Assembly (NCBI RefSeq): GCF_000243675.2
Contig: NZ_AHMM02000006.1
Location: 372,001-436,000 of the forward strand
DNA length: 64,000 bases
Source: Leptospira inadai serovar Lyme str. 10
GTDB lineage: Bacteria; Spirochaetota; Leptospiria; Leptospirales; Leptospiraceae
Reading direction: 5' to 3'
How positions within the stretch are numbered: position 1 is the first letter of the stretch; every line of letters begins with the position of its first letter. A model generated the notes under the pieces. It was not told the DNA's origin, searched no databases, and saw only the letters and a list, made by a program, of their open reading frames with translations. Shown piece after piece: positions 29,216 through 39,229 of the stretch. The position numbers were made by a program, and so were the translations under genes.

Positions 29216-32200
29216 ATGAGTTATTCCAAATTCTTAATTTCTCTTTTTGCGATATTTCTTTTCGGCGATTGCACTCTCCTTAGTGTCGTCGAAAAAATAA
29301 AGCCGATCGAATTCGATTACGGCCCCATTTCTCGAAATTATTTTCGTCCCGATAACGAAAAGCCGTTTCCTCTGACCGTGCAAAGAGGGAATAACCTCTA
29401 CCATTCCATGACTAGGGACGGTAGGTATCTATTTTATACGACCGGTCAAAAAGGAAACTTCGACATTTGGTTTCGTGATTTGAAAAGCTCGATCGTGGTT
29501 CCGGTTACGCAACATCCGTCCTCCGAATATAAACCAGCTATCAGCCCCGACGGTTCTAAGTTGGTTTTCGTTTCCGAGCAATACGATTCGGCCGGTGATA
29601 TCGTGCTTTTGACAATGAATCCGGCCGAGTGGGCCGCCAAAATACTGGACGGAAAGCGGTTTCTTAGCGAAGATTTCATATTTTTAACAAATTCTGAATA
29701 TACTAATTCTCTAAAGTCCGATCGCTTTGTGGATACGGATCCTATTTGGGCGCCCGATAACCGACATATCGTATTCTCCTCGGATCGGCTCAGTCCGGGT
29801 ACTCCGAATTTAATCCTTTGGGATACTAAAGGGATAACTCAGGCGAAATTGCTGACGAAAACGGGGGCTGCGAGCCCTTTTTGGTCGGAGGACGGAAAGA
29901 GAATCGTTTACGTTTCTTATTCGGAATCGTCGAGAGGCGAATTGTATTCGCTTGAAGTGGCGACCGGGACGATTAAAAGAATTACGAGAGACGATTATCT
30001 GGATTTTTCCCCCAGCTTTTCGCCGGATTCAAAATTCATCTATTATACTTCGATTCGAAAAGATTCGGATAATAACGGAAAAATCGACGAACGAGATAAT
30101 AGCATAATCGTTCGACTCGATCTTTCCAACGGCAGGGAAGCGTTACTAACTTCCGGAAATTTTTCGTTATTCGATACTAGATATTCCAGGTTTAACGGCG
30201 GGAGTATTCTGTTTACCGCATCGTTTTACGAAACGATGAATATTTACTTTTTGCCCGAAAACGGTTCCATTCCTAAGGCAAAGAGTATCGGGGCTCAATT
30301 CGATCTTGCGCTTCAATATAAACAAAAACAAGGTTTCGAGGATTTTATATTGGCGATCGATTCCTTGGATTCGTATTTTGCGGACGATCCCTTATTTCCG
30401 ATATTCAAATCGAAAGGACTATTAGAGAAATATAAAGAATCTAAGAGAAAAGGGAAATTGCAGGTTCTTGAGGAAGTGCGGAAAGAGATGACCTCCGGCA
30501 AATTGCACCCCGATGCGGGATTGTCGTTCGCGTTCCTATTGGAAGCGGATGGCGCCACACCTAAGACGCTTAAGGATTATTCCGCCGCCTGGGAGAAAGT
30601 CCCCGAAATAAATCGAAATGCGCTGGCTGCCCTGGAAGAAGAAATCGGAGACGCCTACGTTAATCGGAACGATCGGGCTTCGGCCCTCATAGTATTCGAA
30701 TCCTTGAGAGATAGGTTTCCCGATTATTACCATGATAGGGATGTGCTGCGAAAAATCGGGGCCTTGCGATTAGGAGTTTCGGAAAGTTCGGGCTGGGTTC
30801 TTCCGAATTCATTGCTGTTAGTCGCGAACGATCCAAGGTCCGGTACGGAAGATTTGCGGTATATGTACGAATTGCTCGAGTCCGAGACGGTATCGGACCG
30901 TTCCGATGCGGAGAAAATATCGATCGCGGACACGGCCGACAATGCGAATTCTCTCCGAACAAAATCGCCGGTACTGCACCGTTTTTTCTCCTATGTGAAG
31001 GCCTTGGGTTTAAAAGGACAGGGCGATTTTAAACGGAGCAATTCCATTCTTGACGGGTTCCTCGAACAGTTAAGGCCGGAGGATCCTTTATTCCTAAAAT
31101 CGCATATTCTAAAATCGGAAAATTTTAGAGGCATGGGTGACACCAGAAATTCTCTTACCGAATTGAGAATATTCCTTGAAAATTACGATGCGACTTCCGG
31201 AGTCGCAATCGATGAAAAAGAGATGGAGCGTTCCTTCTTATATTTCGAAAATTTGGCCAGAAATTACGAGAATAGGTCCGATTTTTTACAAGCATCATTC
31301 CACTATTTTTTTAACGCAGAAAACATGTTTCTCGCAAAAAGCAAGAATCTATTTTTGGATACGCTGTATAAGGATTATGCGATATACTATCAAAGATTGA
31401 TGGTCGATACGTCCTTTAAATTGGCCAAATCGATCAGCGATAAAAACGCGCAAGGACTGCTGGGGACTTTGAATCCGGTCGAATTCGATCCGCTGGATAA
31501 GAAGGAGGGATTGTCCTACGTAACTCAATATTATGAAAAAGAGAAAATTCTTCCCCGCGCCAGAACCTTTCTCGATTTAGCGACTCTTTACGGATACGCA
31601 TATTATCTGATAAATCGGTCCGTTATTCGGGAGACTTATTTTTATGCCGCCGGAACGATGGATGCCGCAAAGAAGGAGGCGGTATTACGAGATTTTAAAC
31701 AAGCCGAATACGAGCTGAGATGGATTATATTCTCCGATCCCACCTATCACGACGCCTATCAACTGTTAGGTTGGCTATACCAGTACGTCGATATTATGAA
31801 ATCCAGAAGACCGCCCGACGGTGAGCTATCGGACGAGGATCAATACGCGGCCATATATCGGAAATATTTCCCGGAGAAGAATTTCGAAGAAAACGTGGAG
31901 CTTTACAGCCAAATTTTGGAGCTTTTAGGGGAGAATTTTCCGAATAAGAAGGCTTTGTCCGACTTGCGCTTAAATCTCGGAAACAATTACTTTCTTCTTA
32001 AGAACTATCCGAAAGCGGATGAACAATACTCTTTGGTGGAGTCCTATTCGAAGTTTATTCTTTCCAAGGCGCAATTCGAAGATTATCGTCAAAAAGCCGT
32101 ATTCCTATTCAATTCGGCGAGATCATCCATTTATATGTCAAGATACGCGGATGCCATTCGCAAATTGAATGCGGCTTCCGATCTATATTCCAAAAACGAA

Positions 32201-35200
32201 TTTTCCAAATTATATTCCCAGTTGGATCCGCGCCTGGCTATCGAAAGTTATCATGAAAAATTAGCCTTAATCTATACCCTTACGGGATTGTCTCATATGG
32301 AGTCGGGTGAATACAGCTCGGCGATTCCTTTTTACAAAGACGCACTTAAATTGAACGACTCTTCTCGTTTAGTGGATCCCGTTAACTTACATAATGCTCT
32401 TGCGCTCTGTTTTCAAAAAATAGGATCGTTAAGCGAATCGGAGGAAAATTTAAAGAAAGCGGAACAGCTCGTGAAAGAGAAGGGAGTTAATTGGATTCCG
32501 CGTAAAGTTAAGATCACTTTTTGGGATTATTTTTGGGATCTAATCTTCGATACCGTCCTACCCGACTCGACTCGAATTTCGGGATCCGGTCGATTTCCCG
32601 AAGCGATTCCCGCATCCTATCAGCCCTTATTATCTTCCGGCATACGAATTAATAACCTATTACTGGAACAAAATTACGAACTTGCCGGAGAAGAAACCGA
32701 TAAACGCCTCGCATATGTGAACGGAAAAGGTTTGAACGGAAGCTTTCCGGGAAAACTGATTAAATCTCAATCCTGGAACGATTTAGGATTCGTTAGATAT
32801 AAAAGGAATGAATTCGAGAAGGCCAAGGCTGCATTTCGCTCCGGAAAGAATTATGAAGCTTCGACGAGCGAGATCTCGTTTAGGTCGCAAAGTACGTTCC
32901 GGCGTTATTTATATTCGCTCTTTGCCGAAATCGAGGCCGAGGATAAAAGTTTAGGGTTTCATCCGGAGGTCGAGCTGGAGGAAGCCTATCGATTCCTTTA
33001 TGCGATGAAAATGAATTATATCGATTCGTGCCTGTCCATATCGGACGATCAGGATAGAGTTTCTCTTAGAAAGCGATGCGAGGAGACCTTCTATAAAGAA
33101 AACTACGATTATGATATTCTAATATCCAACCTTTTCTACTATTTAGGCGAGGAAGAGATCAAACGAAAGGATTGGATTTCCGGGTTTGAAAAACTCGGTT
33201 TGGCGGTTTCACTGCTCGAAAATCCTTCCGGATTACCGAAGGAAATCGTCGGATTAGCCCAGGATCCTTTTTCTAAGAAGGAAAGAGTCATTCATTCGCT
33301 GAGTCGAGCTAGCATCTATTTTCGTCTCGGCGATTCGGAGCGCGCTTATCTCTGCTTGAATTTTGCGGAAGAGATGGCTAACGAATTTTTTTATGCTAAC
33401 GAACTCATCCAAGCTTGGGTTTTACAAGCCAGGCTGGATATGATATCCGGAAAATCTTTTCGTGCAAAAGAACGTTTACTCAAAGCCGAGAACCTTGTTC
33501 AAAAGCAAGCTCATCTTATCCGCGAAGTGAAAGGGTTTTTGCTACGCGACTTATATGAGACCAGGATTCGTAACGAGATGGAATCGGGTAATCAAGCGGC
33601 GGCTTTTAAAACCTGGGACAGATATCGATCCGTTTTATTATTTAGAAATTTTGAAAAAGGAACTTGGGAATTCGAAGGAAATCCGAAGGAATATCTTCAA
33701 TTCGAAGCATCGTGGAAGTACTTTCGAACCGCATATTTAAAGTACCAGGCAGCATTGGAAAGACGGGTCGAAATAAAAGAAGCGGAGTCGGAATTGAACA
33801 CCGTATCAGCTTCGGCGATGCAATCATTGGAACAGTTGAGAAAGGTTTTTCCGAGCCGTGTCGCCTTTCTTAGCCCGTTCCGAGAGTCGACAGACCAACG
33901 TTTAGGTCCGCAAGAAAGCGAATTTAGAATCATCAAAGTAATGGGAAAGAATTTCGTAAAGATTCGGAAAGCGGAGTCGGTGAGATTCGTGACCGTTTTA
34001 GGCGATGAAGAAGAAGTGTTCGCCGCATTATCCCGCGAAGCCGAGTGGACGATGCCTAAGAAAATATTCGATCCGGGGAATACGAATTATGCGGATCTCT
34101 TCGTTCGCCGAGTCGAGGGATTGATTCTAAAAGCCGACTTAGATTTACCTCCGGAACGCGATGGAACATCGCCGAGGACGATCACTTCCTATCTGGACCT
34201 TTCTTCTAAATTAAAAGTTCGTAATATAAAGGCCGGTTATTTGGGGCATTTATTGGATGATTCCGATATAATCGTATCTTCTTTGCCGGAAGTCGAAAGC
34301 GATTTTCTCTTCGGCGAAAGGGTTCGGGATCGACTGGACCTAAAGGAAATTTTTTCCAAGAGCCATAAGGTTTCTTTCATTATTTTCGTAACTCCAAAGC
34401 AAGTATCTTGGAAGAAAATCTCAAAAGTCGCTTCTGCAAGCATCGGTTCGGGAGTCGACAAAGTATTTTTCTGCGACGACTCGAAAGGTTGTATAGCGAA
34501 TGTACTTGCGGAGATCGATGGACAAAAAATCGCCGCAGGGGTTTATAGGTTCGGTCGGATTTCATCAAGAAGAAAAGCGAATAAGTTTCGGGGTGAATCT
34601 CTTTTTGCGGAATCCAGATCGTTTGAAATAGCCGGGAATTATCAGGCCGCCTATGATAAAATTTACGAGGCCAAAGACTTTGCGCAAACGGGATCCGATC
34701 GTTCCCGGAGAATCGAAGAAAATTTACTTAGACTTTTAAGGCGAAATCATCCGAAGCTCTCTCTACAGGAAATACTTTCGTTGTCGTACGAGACGCGTGA
34801 CGATTCTCAATTAGAAAAATTGAATTTTTCGCTTTGCCTTGCCGCTCTGTTGGATCATGACGAGCCGGATTGTTCCGGTATGAAACTCCCGGCCGATAAG
34901 AATAATTTAATTTCCGCCGTTTCCGCTTTAAAGCAGGGTTCGGATCCGAAAACTAATTTTGACGAATTGATCGATATCGGGATTTACGAACCATTTTTAC
35001 TCCGAATTCGAATTGCGGAACTCGCTTTGGAAAGTTATTTTCCGACCATCGTAAAAGAACAATTGATGAAGGCGGCCAAGATCGCCGGAGGGCCGGAGGC
35101 TCTAGCGCTTGTTTCGAAACTGTCCGACGATCTGTCTCAGCAAACCGCATTATTGGAAGAAATTTCCGAACCGAAGCGAGTAACGGGAATTGATTCTAGT

Positions 35201-36847
35201 TCGGAGAATCGGCAAGGAGAGAATTTGAGATACAAGAGGCGACTGCTCGATCTTGCCGACAGAAAATCTTTCGGCGGGAGAATTTCACCGATCGCCCTCT
35301 ATTCCGAAGTGTTCGGTGCATCTCGTGAATTATTCTCCTCGCTTACCTCTTCCGAGAGAGCGGTTATCGCCGATTTATTAAGATACTCGATAGGAGATGA
35401 GATTGCCGGAGAAATGTCCGATTTTCTTTTATCCTATATAGAATTCGAGAGAGGGAAGCGAAATCTACCTCGGATCGTGAGATTCATGATCGAAGTTTCT
35501 CGCGCCTATTATTCCAAAGGAGATTATGAAAATGCGCGAAACTGGATAGGTAAGGCGGAGAACGAACCGGGGCATTTTCAGGATTCGGAAATCGAATATC
35601 TGAAATATAAAATAAACGTGATGAACGGTAAGTCTCAACCAATCGTTTCCGATTCTCCCTTTTACCAATTTACAAAATTTTATCAGGAATCTCTTTCTTC
35701 AGCTCCGAAGAATTTTCTTGATATAGCGAACCGATGGGTCGGTTCCCGTAAGCGAACTTCTTTAACGCCGAGAGAGAGAAGGGAACTGAACGATTTTCTG
35801 ACATTTCTGCAAACTCTCGCTTTTAAAAAGAATGATTCGGAAGTTTTCTTCGATCTTTGCGTGGCTAAAGACAAGGTTTCCGTGGCTAGAAAAACGATTC
35901 TCGGTAAGGAACCGCTTTTCTCCGATATCCCGAAGTTCCAACCCGTCTCGCTTAAATTGGAGGAAAAACTTCCGATCGGTCAGGAATTTCTTGCAGTGGC
36001 GGATCTAGGGCTTACGACTTTCTACATCAAATTTACGAGAGGAAAATCCAACGGAGATATCGCGTACAAGGACAATCGAAAATTAAAAGCGACTATTAAA
36101 CGATATCATGAGGAAGCGGAAAAAGGCGGTTCCGAAATTTTATTAAGAGAATCCTTGGAAACCGAATATCGTCAGAATATTAGAATTTCAAAGAATAAAA
36201 CGACTTATCTCTATCTTTCGAATTACCATTTTCTCGTCCCTTTAGTTCCTCGCTCGGAGGAAGAAATTTATTACGTGACGGACCCGGTCGCTTTTTTGGA
36301 AAATCCTATCCACCAAGAAAAGGACGAATTCTTGCCGGGCTTCGCTATCGTCGCAAGAGAACCTAACTCAGCCCCCGATTGGTATAAGAGATTATTAAAG
36401 TTAGACGCGTTGGAGCTAGGAACTAAAATCGTTCGCTCGGGAGTCTCTTCTTTTTTTATAATACAGGAACCGCTCGAACTCGATTTCAATCGCGGAATTT
36501 TATTCGGTAGAAAATCGTTGCCCGAAATCTCGGATACTAAACAAAAAGGTCCTTGGATGCTTTCGTCCTCGTTTCTGAAAGAATTTGATTTCGGTTCCGA
36601 GAACTTTCGCGACTCTCTTTATTTTTTGCAGAAATCTATCCGAGGTTCCGGAATAGTGAATTTAGGTTTTCAGACGGATACGCATAATTCGCGGTTCTTG
36701 AAAGAGTTAACGAGACGGGAGGATTCCAGGATCTCTCTGAGAAATCGATTTTTGAAAGCGATTGAAATCATGCGAGACGTATATCCGTTCGATAAATATT
36801 GGAACGGATACCGCCTGTTTACGACGTCGATCATAGCAGAAGACTAG
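29216..36847 (+). CDS. Giant (2543 aa) lipoprotein: PD40 beta-propeller, TPR arrays, CHAT-like regions
   Basis: The signal ends at FGDC, a likely lipobox. Residues ~50-400 form a TolB-like PD40 propeller (repeats such as PAISPDGSKLVFVSEQ, PIWAPDNRHIVFSSD, PSFSPDSKFIYYTS). Residues ~400-1450 and ~1790-2200 are helical with TPR phrases (LGNNYFLLKNYPKADEQY, YSSAIPFYKDALKLN, YYSKGDYENARNWI). Two regions, ~1550-1780 and ~2240-2540, have alternating strands reminiscent of a CHAT caspase-like fold, but I see no clear catalytic His/Cys, so they may be degenerate. The ATG lies six bases after the upstream stop, with AAGGGA before it, making it the last gene of the AsmA operon. Its last three codons (Ala, Glu, Asp) and TAG are formed with a repeat element. 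Function unknown; a scaffold on the outer envelope is plausible. Confidence 0.75.
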   Translation: MSYSKFLISLFAIFLFGDCTLLSVVEKIKPIEFDYGPISRNYFRPDNEKPFPLTVQRGNNLYHSMTRDGRYLFYTTGQKGNFDIWFRDLKSSIVVPVTQHPSSEYKPAISPDGSKLVFVSEQYDSAGDIVLLTMNPAEWAAKILDGKRFLSEDFIFLTNSEYTNSLKSDRFVDTDPIWAPDNRHIVFSSDRLSPGTPNLILWDTKGITQAKLLTKTGAASPFWSEDGKRIVYVSYSESSRGELYSLEVATGTIKRITRDDYLDFSPSFSPDSKFIYYTSIRKDSDNNGKIDERDNSIIVRLDLSNGREALLTSGNFSLFDTRYSRFNGGSILFTASFYETMNIYFLPENGSIPKAKSIGAQFDLALQYKQKQGFEDFILAIDSLDSYFADDPLFPIFKSKGLLEKYKESKRKGKLQVLEEVRKEMTSGKLHPDAGLSFAFLLEADGATPKTLKDYSAAWEKVPEINRNALAALEEEIGDAYVNRNDRASALIVFESLRDRFPDYYHDRDVLRKIGALRLGVSESSGWVLPNSLLLVANDPRSGTEDLRYMYELLESETVSDRSDAEKISIADTADNANSLRTKSPVLHRFFSYVKALGLKGQGDFKRSNSILDGFLEQLRPEDPLFLKSHILKSENFRGMGDTRNSLTELRIFLENYDATSGVAIDEKEMERSFLYFENLARNYENRSDFLQASFHYFFNAENMFLAKSKNLFLDTLYKDYAIYYQRLMVDTSFKLAKSISDKNAQGLLGTLNPVEFDPLDKKEGLSYVTQYYEKEKILPRARTFLDLATLYGYAYYLINRSVIRETYFYAAGTMDAAKKEAVLRDFKQAEYELRWIIFSDPTYHDAYQLLGWLYQYVDIMKSRRPPDGELSDEDQYAAIYRKYFPEKNFEENVELYSQILELLGENFPNKKALSDLRLNLGNNYFLLKNYPKADEQYSLVESYSKFILSKAQFEDYRQKAVFLFNSARSSIYMSRYADAIRKLNAASDLYSKNEFSKLYSQLDPRLAIESYHEKLALIYTLTGLSHMESGEYSSAIPFYKDALKLNDSSRLVDPVNLHNALALCFQKIGSLSESEENLKKAEQLVKEKGVNWIPRKVKITFWDYFWDLIFDTVLPDSTRISGSGRFPEAIPASYQPLLSSGIRINNLLLEQNYELAGEETDKRLAYVNGKGLNGSFPGKLIKSQSWNDLGFVRYKRNEFEKAKAAFRSGKNYEASTSEISFRSQSTFRRYLYSLFAEIEAEDKSLGFHPEVELEEAYRFLYAMKMNYIDSCLSISDDQDRVSLRKRCEETFYKENYDYDILISNLFYYLGEEEIKRKDWISGFEKLGLAVSLLENPSGLPKEIVGLAQDPFSKKERVIHSLSRASIYFRLGDSERAYLCLNFAEEMANEFFYANELIQAWVLQARLDMISGKSFRAKERLLKAENLVQKQAHLIREVKGFLLRDLYETRIRNEMESGNQAAAFKTWDRYRSVLLFRNFEKGTWEFEGNPKEYLQFEASWKYFRTAYLKYQAALERRVEIKEAESELNTVSASAMQSLEQLRKVFPSRVAFLSPFRESTDQRLGPQESEFRIIKVMGKNFVKIRKAESVRFVTVLGDEEEVFAALSREAEWTMPKKIFDPGNTNYADLFVRRVEGLILKADLDLPPERDGTSPRTITSYLDLSSKLKVRNIKAGYLGHLLDDSDIIVSSLPEVESDFLFGERVRDRLDLKEIFSKSHKVSFIIFVTPKQVSWKKISKVASASIGSGVDKVFFCDDSKGCIANVLAEIDGQKIAAGVYRFGRISSRRKANKFRGESLFAESRSFEIAGNYQAAYDKIYEAKDFAQTGSDRSRRIEENLLRLLRRNHPKLSLQEILSLSYETRDDSQLEKLNFSLCLAALLDHDEPDCSGMKLPADKNNLISAVSALKQGSDPKTNFDELIDIGIYEPFLLRIRIAELALESYFPTIVKEQLMKAAKIAGGPEALALVSKLSDDLSQQTALLEEISEPKRVTGIDSSSENRQGENLRYKRRLLDLADRKSFGGRISPIALYSEVFGASRELFSSLTSSERAVIADLLRYSIGDEIAGEMSDFLLSYIEFERGKRNLPRIVRFMIEVSRAYYSKGDYENARNWIGKAENEPGHFQDSEIEYLKYKINVMNGKSQPIVSDSPFYQFTKFYQESLSSAPKNFLDIANRWVGSRKRTSLTPRERRELNDFLTFLQTLAFKKNDSEVFFDLCVAKDKVSVARKTILGKEPLFSDIPKFQPVSLKLEEKLPIGQEFLAVADLGLTTFYIKFTRGKSNGDIAYKDNRKLKATIKRYHEEAEKGGSEILLRESLETEYRQNIRISKNKTTYLYLSNYHFLVPLVPRSEEEIYYVTDPVAFLENPIHQEKDEFLPGFAIVAREPNSAPDWYKRLLKLDALELGTKIVRSGVSSFFIIQEPLELDFNRGILFGRKSLPEISDTKQKGPWMLSSSFLKEFDFGSENFRDSLYFLQKSIRGSGIVNLGFQTDTHNSRFLKELTRREDSRISLRNRFLKAIEIMRDVYPFDKYWNGYRLFTTSIIAED

Positions 36848-37034
36848 GACAGAGGACAGATAATTATTTCTATTTCCCTGGCAACAATTTTTTTAAAAAC
36901 GAATTATGTTGGAGCGCCGACACAGAGAACGGAGGGCCGAAGAAAGATCCACTGTTGCATAAGAATCTTTCTCTAGAGCATGGAAACCCGGCTGGCCAAT
37001 GTTCTGTCTTCCGTCCTCAGTCTTCTGTCCTCTG
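36838..37034. mobile_element. MITE-like inverted-repeat element, copy 1
   Basis: Bounded by imperfect terminal inverted repeats: AGAAGACTAGGACAGAGGAC at 36838 and, at the other end, a 22-base block at 37013-37034 reading GTCCTCAGTCTTCTGTCCTC then TG. The interior shares an identical 35-bp core (36882-36916) with the second copy, where it lies at 62672-62706, and the 22-base right end is identical to 62831-62852. It encodes no protein. It lies exactly between two convergent genes and supplies both their stop codons. Confidence 0.75.
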
Positions 37035-38108
37035 TAAAAGGATCTTTCTCTCCGCCGAAGAGAGTGAAATGAGTTTGCGCATTTCTTCCTGAAATTTCCC
37101 GAAATCTCGGCCTACTTCCTCGAGCTTTCTTTCAAAAAAAGCGGAACCGGAATGATACCTAAGCATTCCGACGAAATCCTCGTTGTTCCAATCCCGTTCG
37201 GAGAGTTTTTTTCCGTCTATGGTCCTCCAATTCCTCCGGCCGAGTTCCTTCTTAAAGGAGGAAAGAATTTGATTTTTCTCTTTACGTACTTGTTCGTCGG
37301 AGCCGCCCTTTGAATAAATATTTTTCAGAGATTCTGCCGTTTCTCGTAAGAGCGTTTTATAGTGTTCCCGTTCCCGTTCGGAGGATTCGCGGGCTTCAAC
37401 AAGTTGTTGACCGCCGATCGAAAATAAATAAGCTTTCGTTCCGGCCTCTTCCACAAAGCTCGCATAACTTTCGTTAAAGACGCTATCTCCCGGAAAGTAC
37501 ACGGTCGCGTGAGCCATTTCATGTAAAACTAATGCGGAGAGATCCGCTCGATCATCATACAACTGCGGTGAAAATAACGGGTCTTCGAACCAACCTAGGG
37601 TGGAATAACCGGCGGTGATTCTCACTCGAGTCTCCCAGCCTTCTTCCTTCAGTCGCGTTTCTTCTTCCTTCGCTTTTTCCAGAGAAAAATAACCTTTATA
37701 AGGAACGGAACCGACGATCGGAAACCACCATGTGTAGGATTCGAATCTCAAAGGATGACAGGCGCTTACATGCCAGCCGACTGCATTACGATCCAATGAA
37801 ACGAAACTTTTGAAACCGCCTTTCGAGGACAGGGCCAGGGACCGTATTCCAAAATCCCTGATTCGTTCCACTTCCTTTAATTTCTCCTTCGTTTTTTCGG
37901 AGACGGAAGGATCCGAAAGAACCTCCTCGAACGGTCGCTTCTGCATGACGAATTTTGCCTGCTCCTTACCGATATGAAGGAGATAGGGAATGCAGCCTTG
38001 AGAAGAAATCCAGAATAAGAAAAGGATTGGAACCGGTAGACGCTCCCCGGAGAATCCGAGTCGACGATTTGCCAACCTGGCTATAGGATGGGCCAAGGTA
38101 GTTTTCAT
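37017..38108 (-). CDS. Predicted zinc aminopeptidase (PF10023/COG4324 type), lipoprotein
   Basis: This 363-residue protein has a lipoprotein-like signal ending SSQGC and the gluzincin motif LHEMAHATVYF, with the downstream metal-ligand Glu expected in FNESYASFVEEAG. The region ITAGYSTLGWFEDPLFSP is characteristic of the predicted aminopeptidase family. The last residues, QRTED plus TGA, are read from the flanking repeat element. Its ATG shares the sequence CATG with the ATG of the divergent HtrA gene, so the two coding regions overlap by two bases and have no intergenic space. Confidence 0.85.
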   Translation of the reverse strand: MKTTLAHPIARLANRRLGFSGERLPVPILFLFWISSQGCIPYLLHIGKEQAKFVMQKRPFEEVLSDPSVSEKTKEKLKEVERIRDFGIRSLALSSKGGFKSFVSLDRNAVGWHVSACHPLRFESYTWWFPIVGSVPYKGYFSLEKAKEEETRLKEEGWETRVRITAGYSTLGWFEDPLFSPQLYDDRADLSALVLHEMAHATVYFPGDSVFNESYASFVEEAGTKAYLFSIGGQQLVEARESSEREREHYKTLLRETAESLKNIYSKGGSDEQVRKEKNQILSSFKKELGRRNWRTIDGKKLSERDWNNEDFVGMLRYHSGSAFFERKLEEVGRDFGKFQEEMRKLISLSSAERKILLQRTED

Positions 38109-39207
38109 GCGATTCTCTCTTCCTCCAGTTGTGGTTGTGAACGCCGGGCTGGCGGTTCTTTTGATTCTTATCCTAATTCTTCCCGGAGAAGGAGGCTTGT
38201 CTTCCTTTTTCCGCGGAGATAAACCTCTCGACTATGGAGAGCAGAAGGCCGGGATCGAACTCCAAAACGCATTCCGTAACGTTTACAGACTGGCAAAAGA
38301 TTCCGTCGTATCGATTCGTACGAAAAAATCGGATCTTATCGTAAGTCCGTATCATTATTTCGATTATAGAAACGAGAGGCTTGCCTCTTTCGGAAGCGGT
38401 TTTTTAATTCATGAAAAAGGATATATCGCTACGAATTTTCACGTGATCGAAGGAGCGGAAAGCATAGAAGTCATTACTTCGGACGGGAGCGTCTTTCCGG
38501 CAAAGTTCGTCGGGAGCCACGAGCGAGCCGATATTTCCCTTTTAAAAATTCGCGAAGGTTCCGGGTTAAAGCCTGTGCGCTTCGGAAATTCGGATGATAT
38601 CGAAGTCGGTGATTGGGCGATTGCGATCGGCTCCCCGTTCGGTCTAGAACGATCTTTTTCCGTCGGTGTCGTTTCCGCAAAATACAGGGAAGATTTGGAT
38701 GAAACGGGGCAAACGCATATCCAGATCGATAGCATGATCAATCCAGGTTCCAGTGGCGGCCCTCTCTTAAATATTTATGGAGAAGTGATCGGTATTAACC
38801 GACTCATCCGAAGTGATACTGGACGGAACACAGGAATCGGTTTCGCGATTCCGATGAATTATGCGAAGAAAATCATTCAATTGATTCAGGAAAATAAGGG
38901 GAGAATTATTCGCCCCGCCACTCTTGGCGTTATGGCGACCGTTCCTCTCGCAGACCACCGAAAGGCATTGGGCATTCCGGACGACTGGACCGGCGTTCTC
39001 GTTTACGATATAGAGGCCGGCTCTTCCGCAGAATCTTCGGGACTCAAACGGTATGACTTCCTACTAGAGGCGAACGGACTGCCCGTAAAAAATATTAATG
39101 ATCTTCGGGAGCAGGTCGGAATAGTAGGATTAGGGGGGAGGCTTAAGCTCAGAATTTATAGAGAAAAAAGTCTCCAAGAACTCGTGGTCCGATTAGTGCA
39201 AAAATAA
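38107..39207 (+). CDS. HtrA/DegP-like trypsin-family serine protease with one PDZ domain
   Basis: This is a periplasmic quality-control protease of 366 residues. A single N-terminal membrane segment anchors it. The catalytic triad is visible: His in TNFHVIEGA (~111), Asp in ADISLLKI (~142), Ser in NPGSSGGPLL (~217). One PDZ domain follows (GVLVYDIEAGSSAESSGLKR). A single PDZ resembles DegS-like members more than DegP. The ATG overlaps the divergent aminopeptidase start; both promoters must therefore sit inside the partner gene, unless true starts lie downstream. Confidence 0.93.
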   Translation: MRFSLPPVVVVNAGLAVLLILILILPGEGGLSSFFRGDKPLDYGEQKAGIELQNAFRNVYRLAKDSVVSIRTKKSDLIVSPYHYFDYRNERLASFGSGFLIHEKGYIATNFHVIEGAESIEVITSDGSVFPAKFVGSHERADISLLKIREGSGLKPVRFGNSDDIEVGDWAIAIGSPFGLERSFSVGVVSAKYREDLDETGQTHIQIDSMINPGSSGGPLLNIYGEVIGINRLIRSDTGRNTGIGFAIPMNYAKKIIQLIQENKGRIIRPATLGVMATVPLADHRKALGIPDDWTGVLVYDIEAGSSAESSGLKRYDFLLEANGLPVKNINDLREQVGIVGLGGRLKLRIYREKSLQELVVRLVQK

Positions 39208-39229
39208 AAACGGACCTACCAGGCGGGAT

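Noticed and set aside
33555..34568. Several overlapping ORFs inside the giant lipoprotein gene
   Set aside because: All are shadows of the long frame with no independent start signals.
36799..37092. Plus-strand 97-residue ORF
   Set aside because: It runs through the repeat element and the convergent gene's 3' end; composition is not coding-like.
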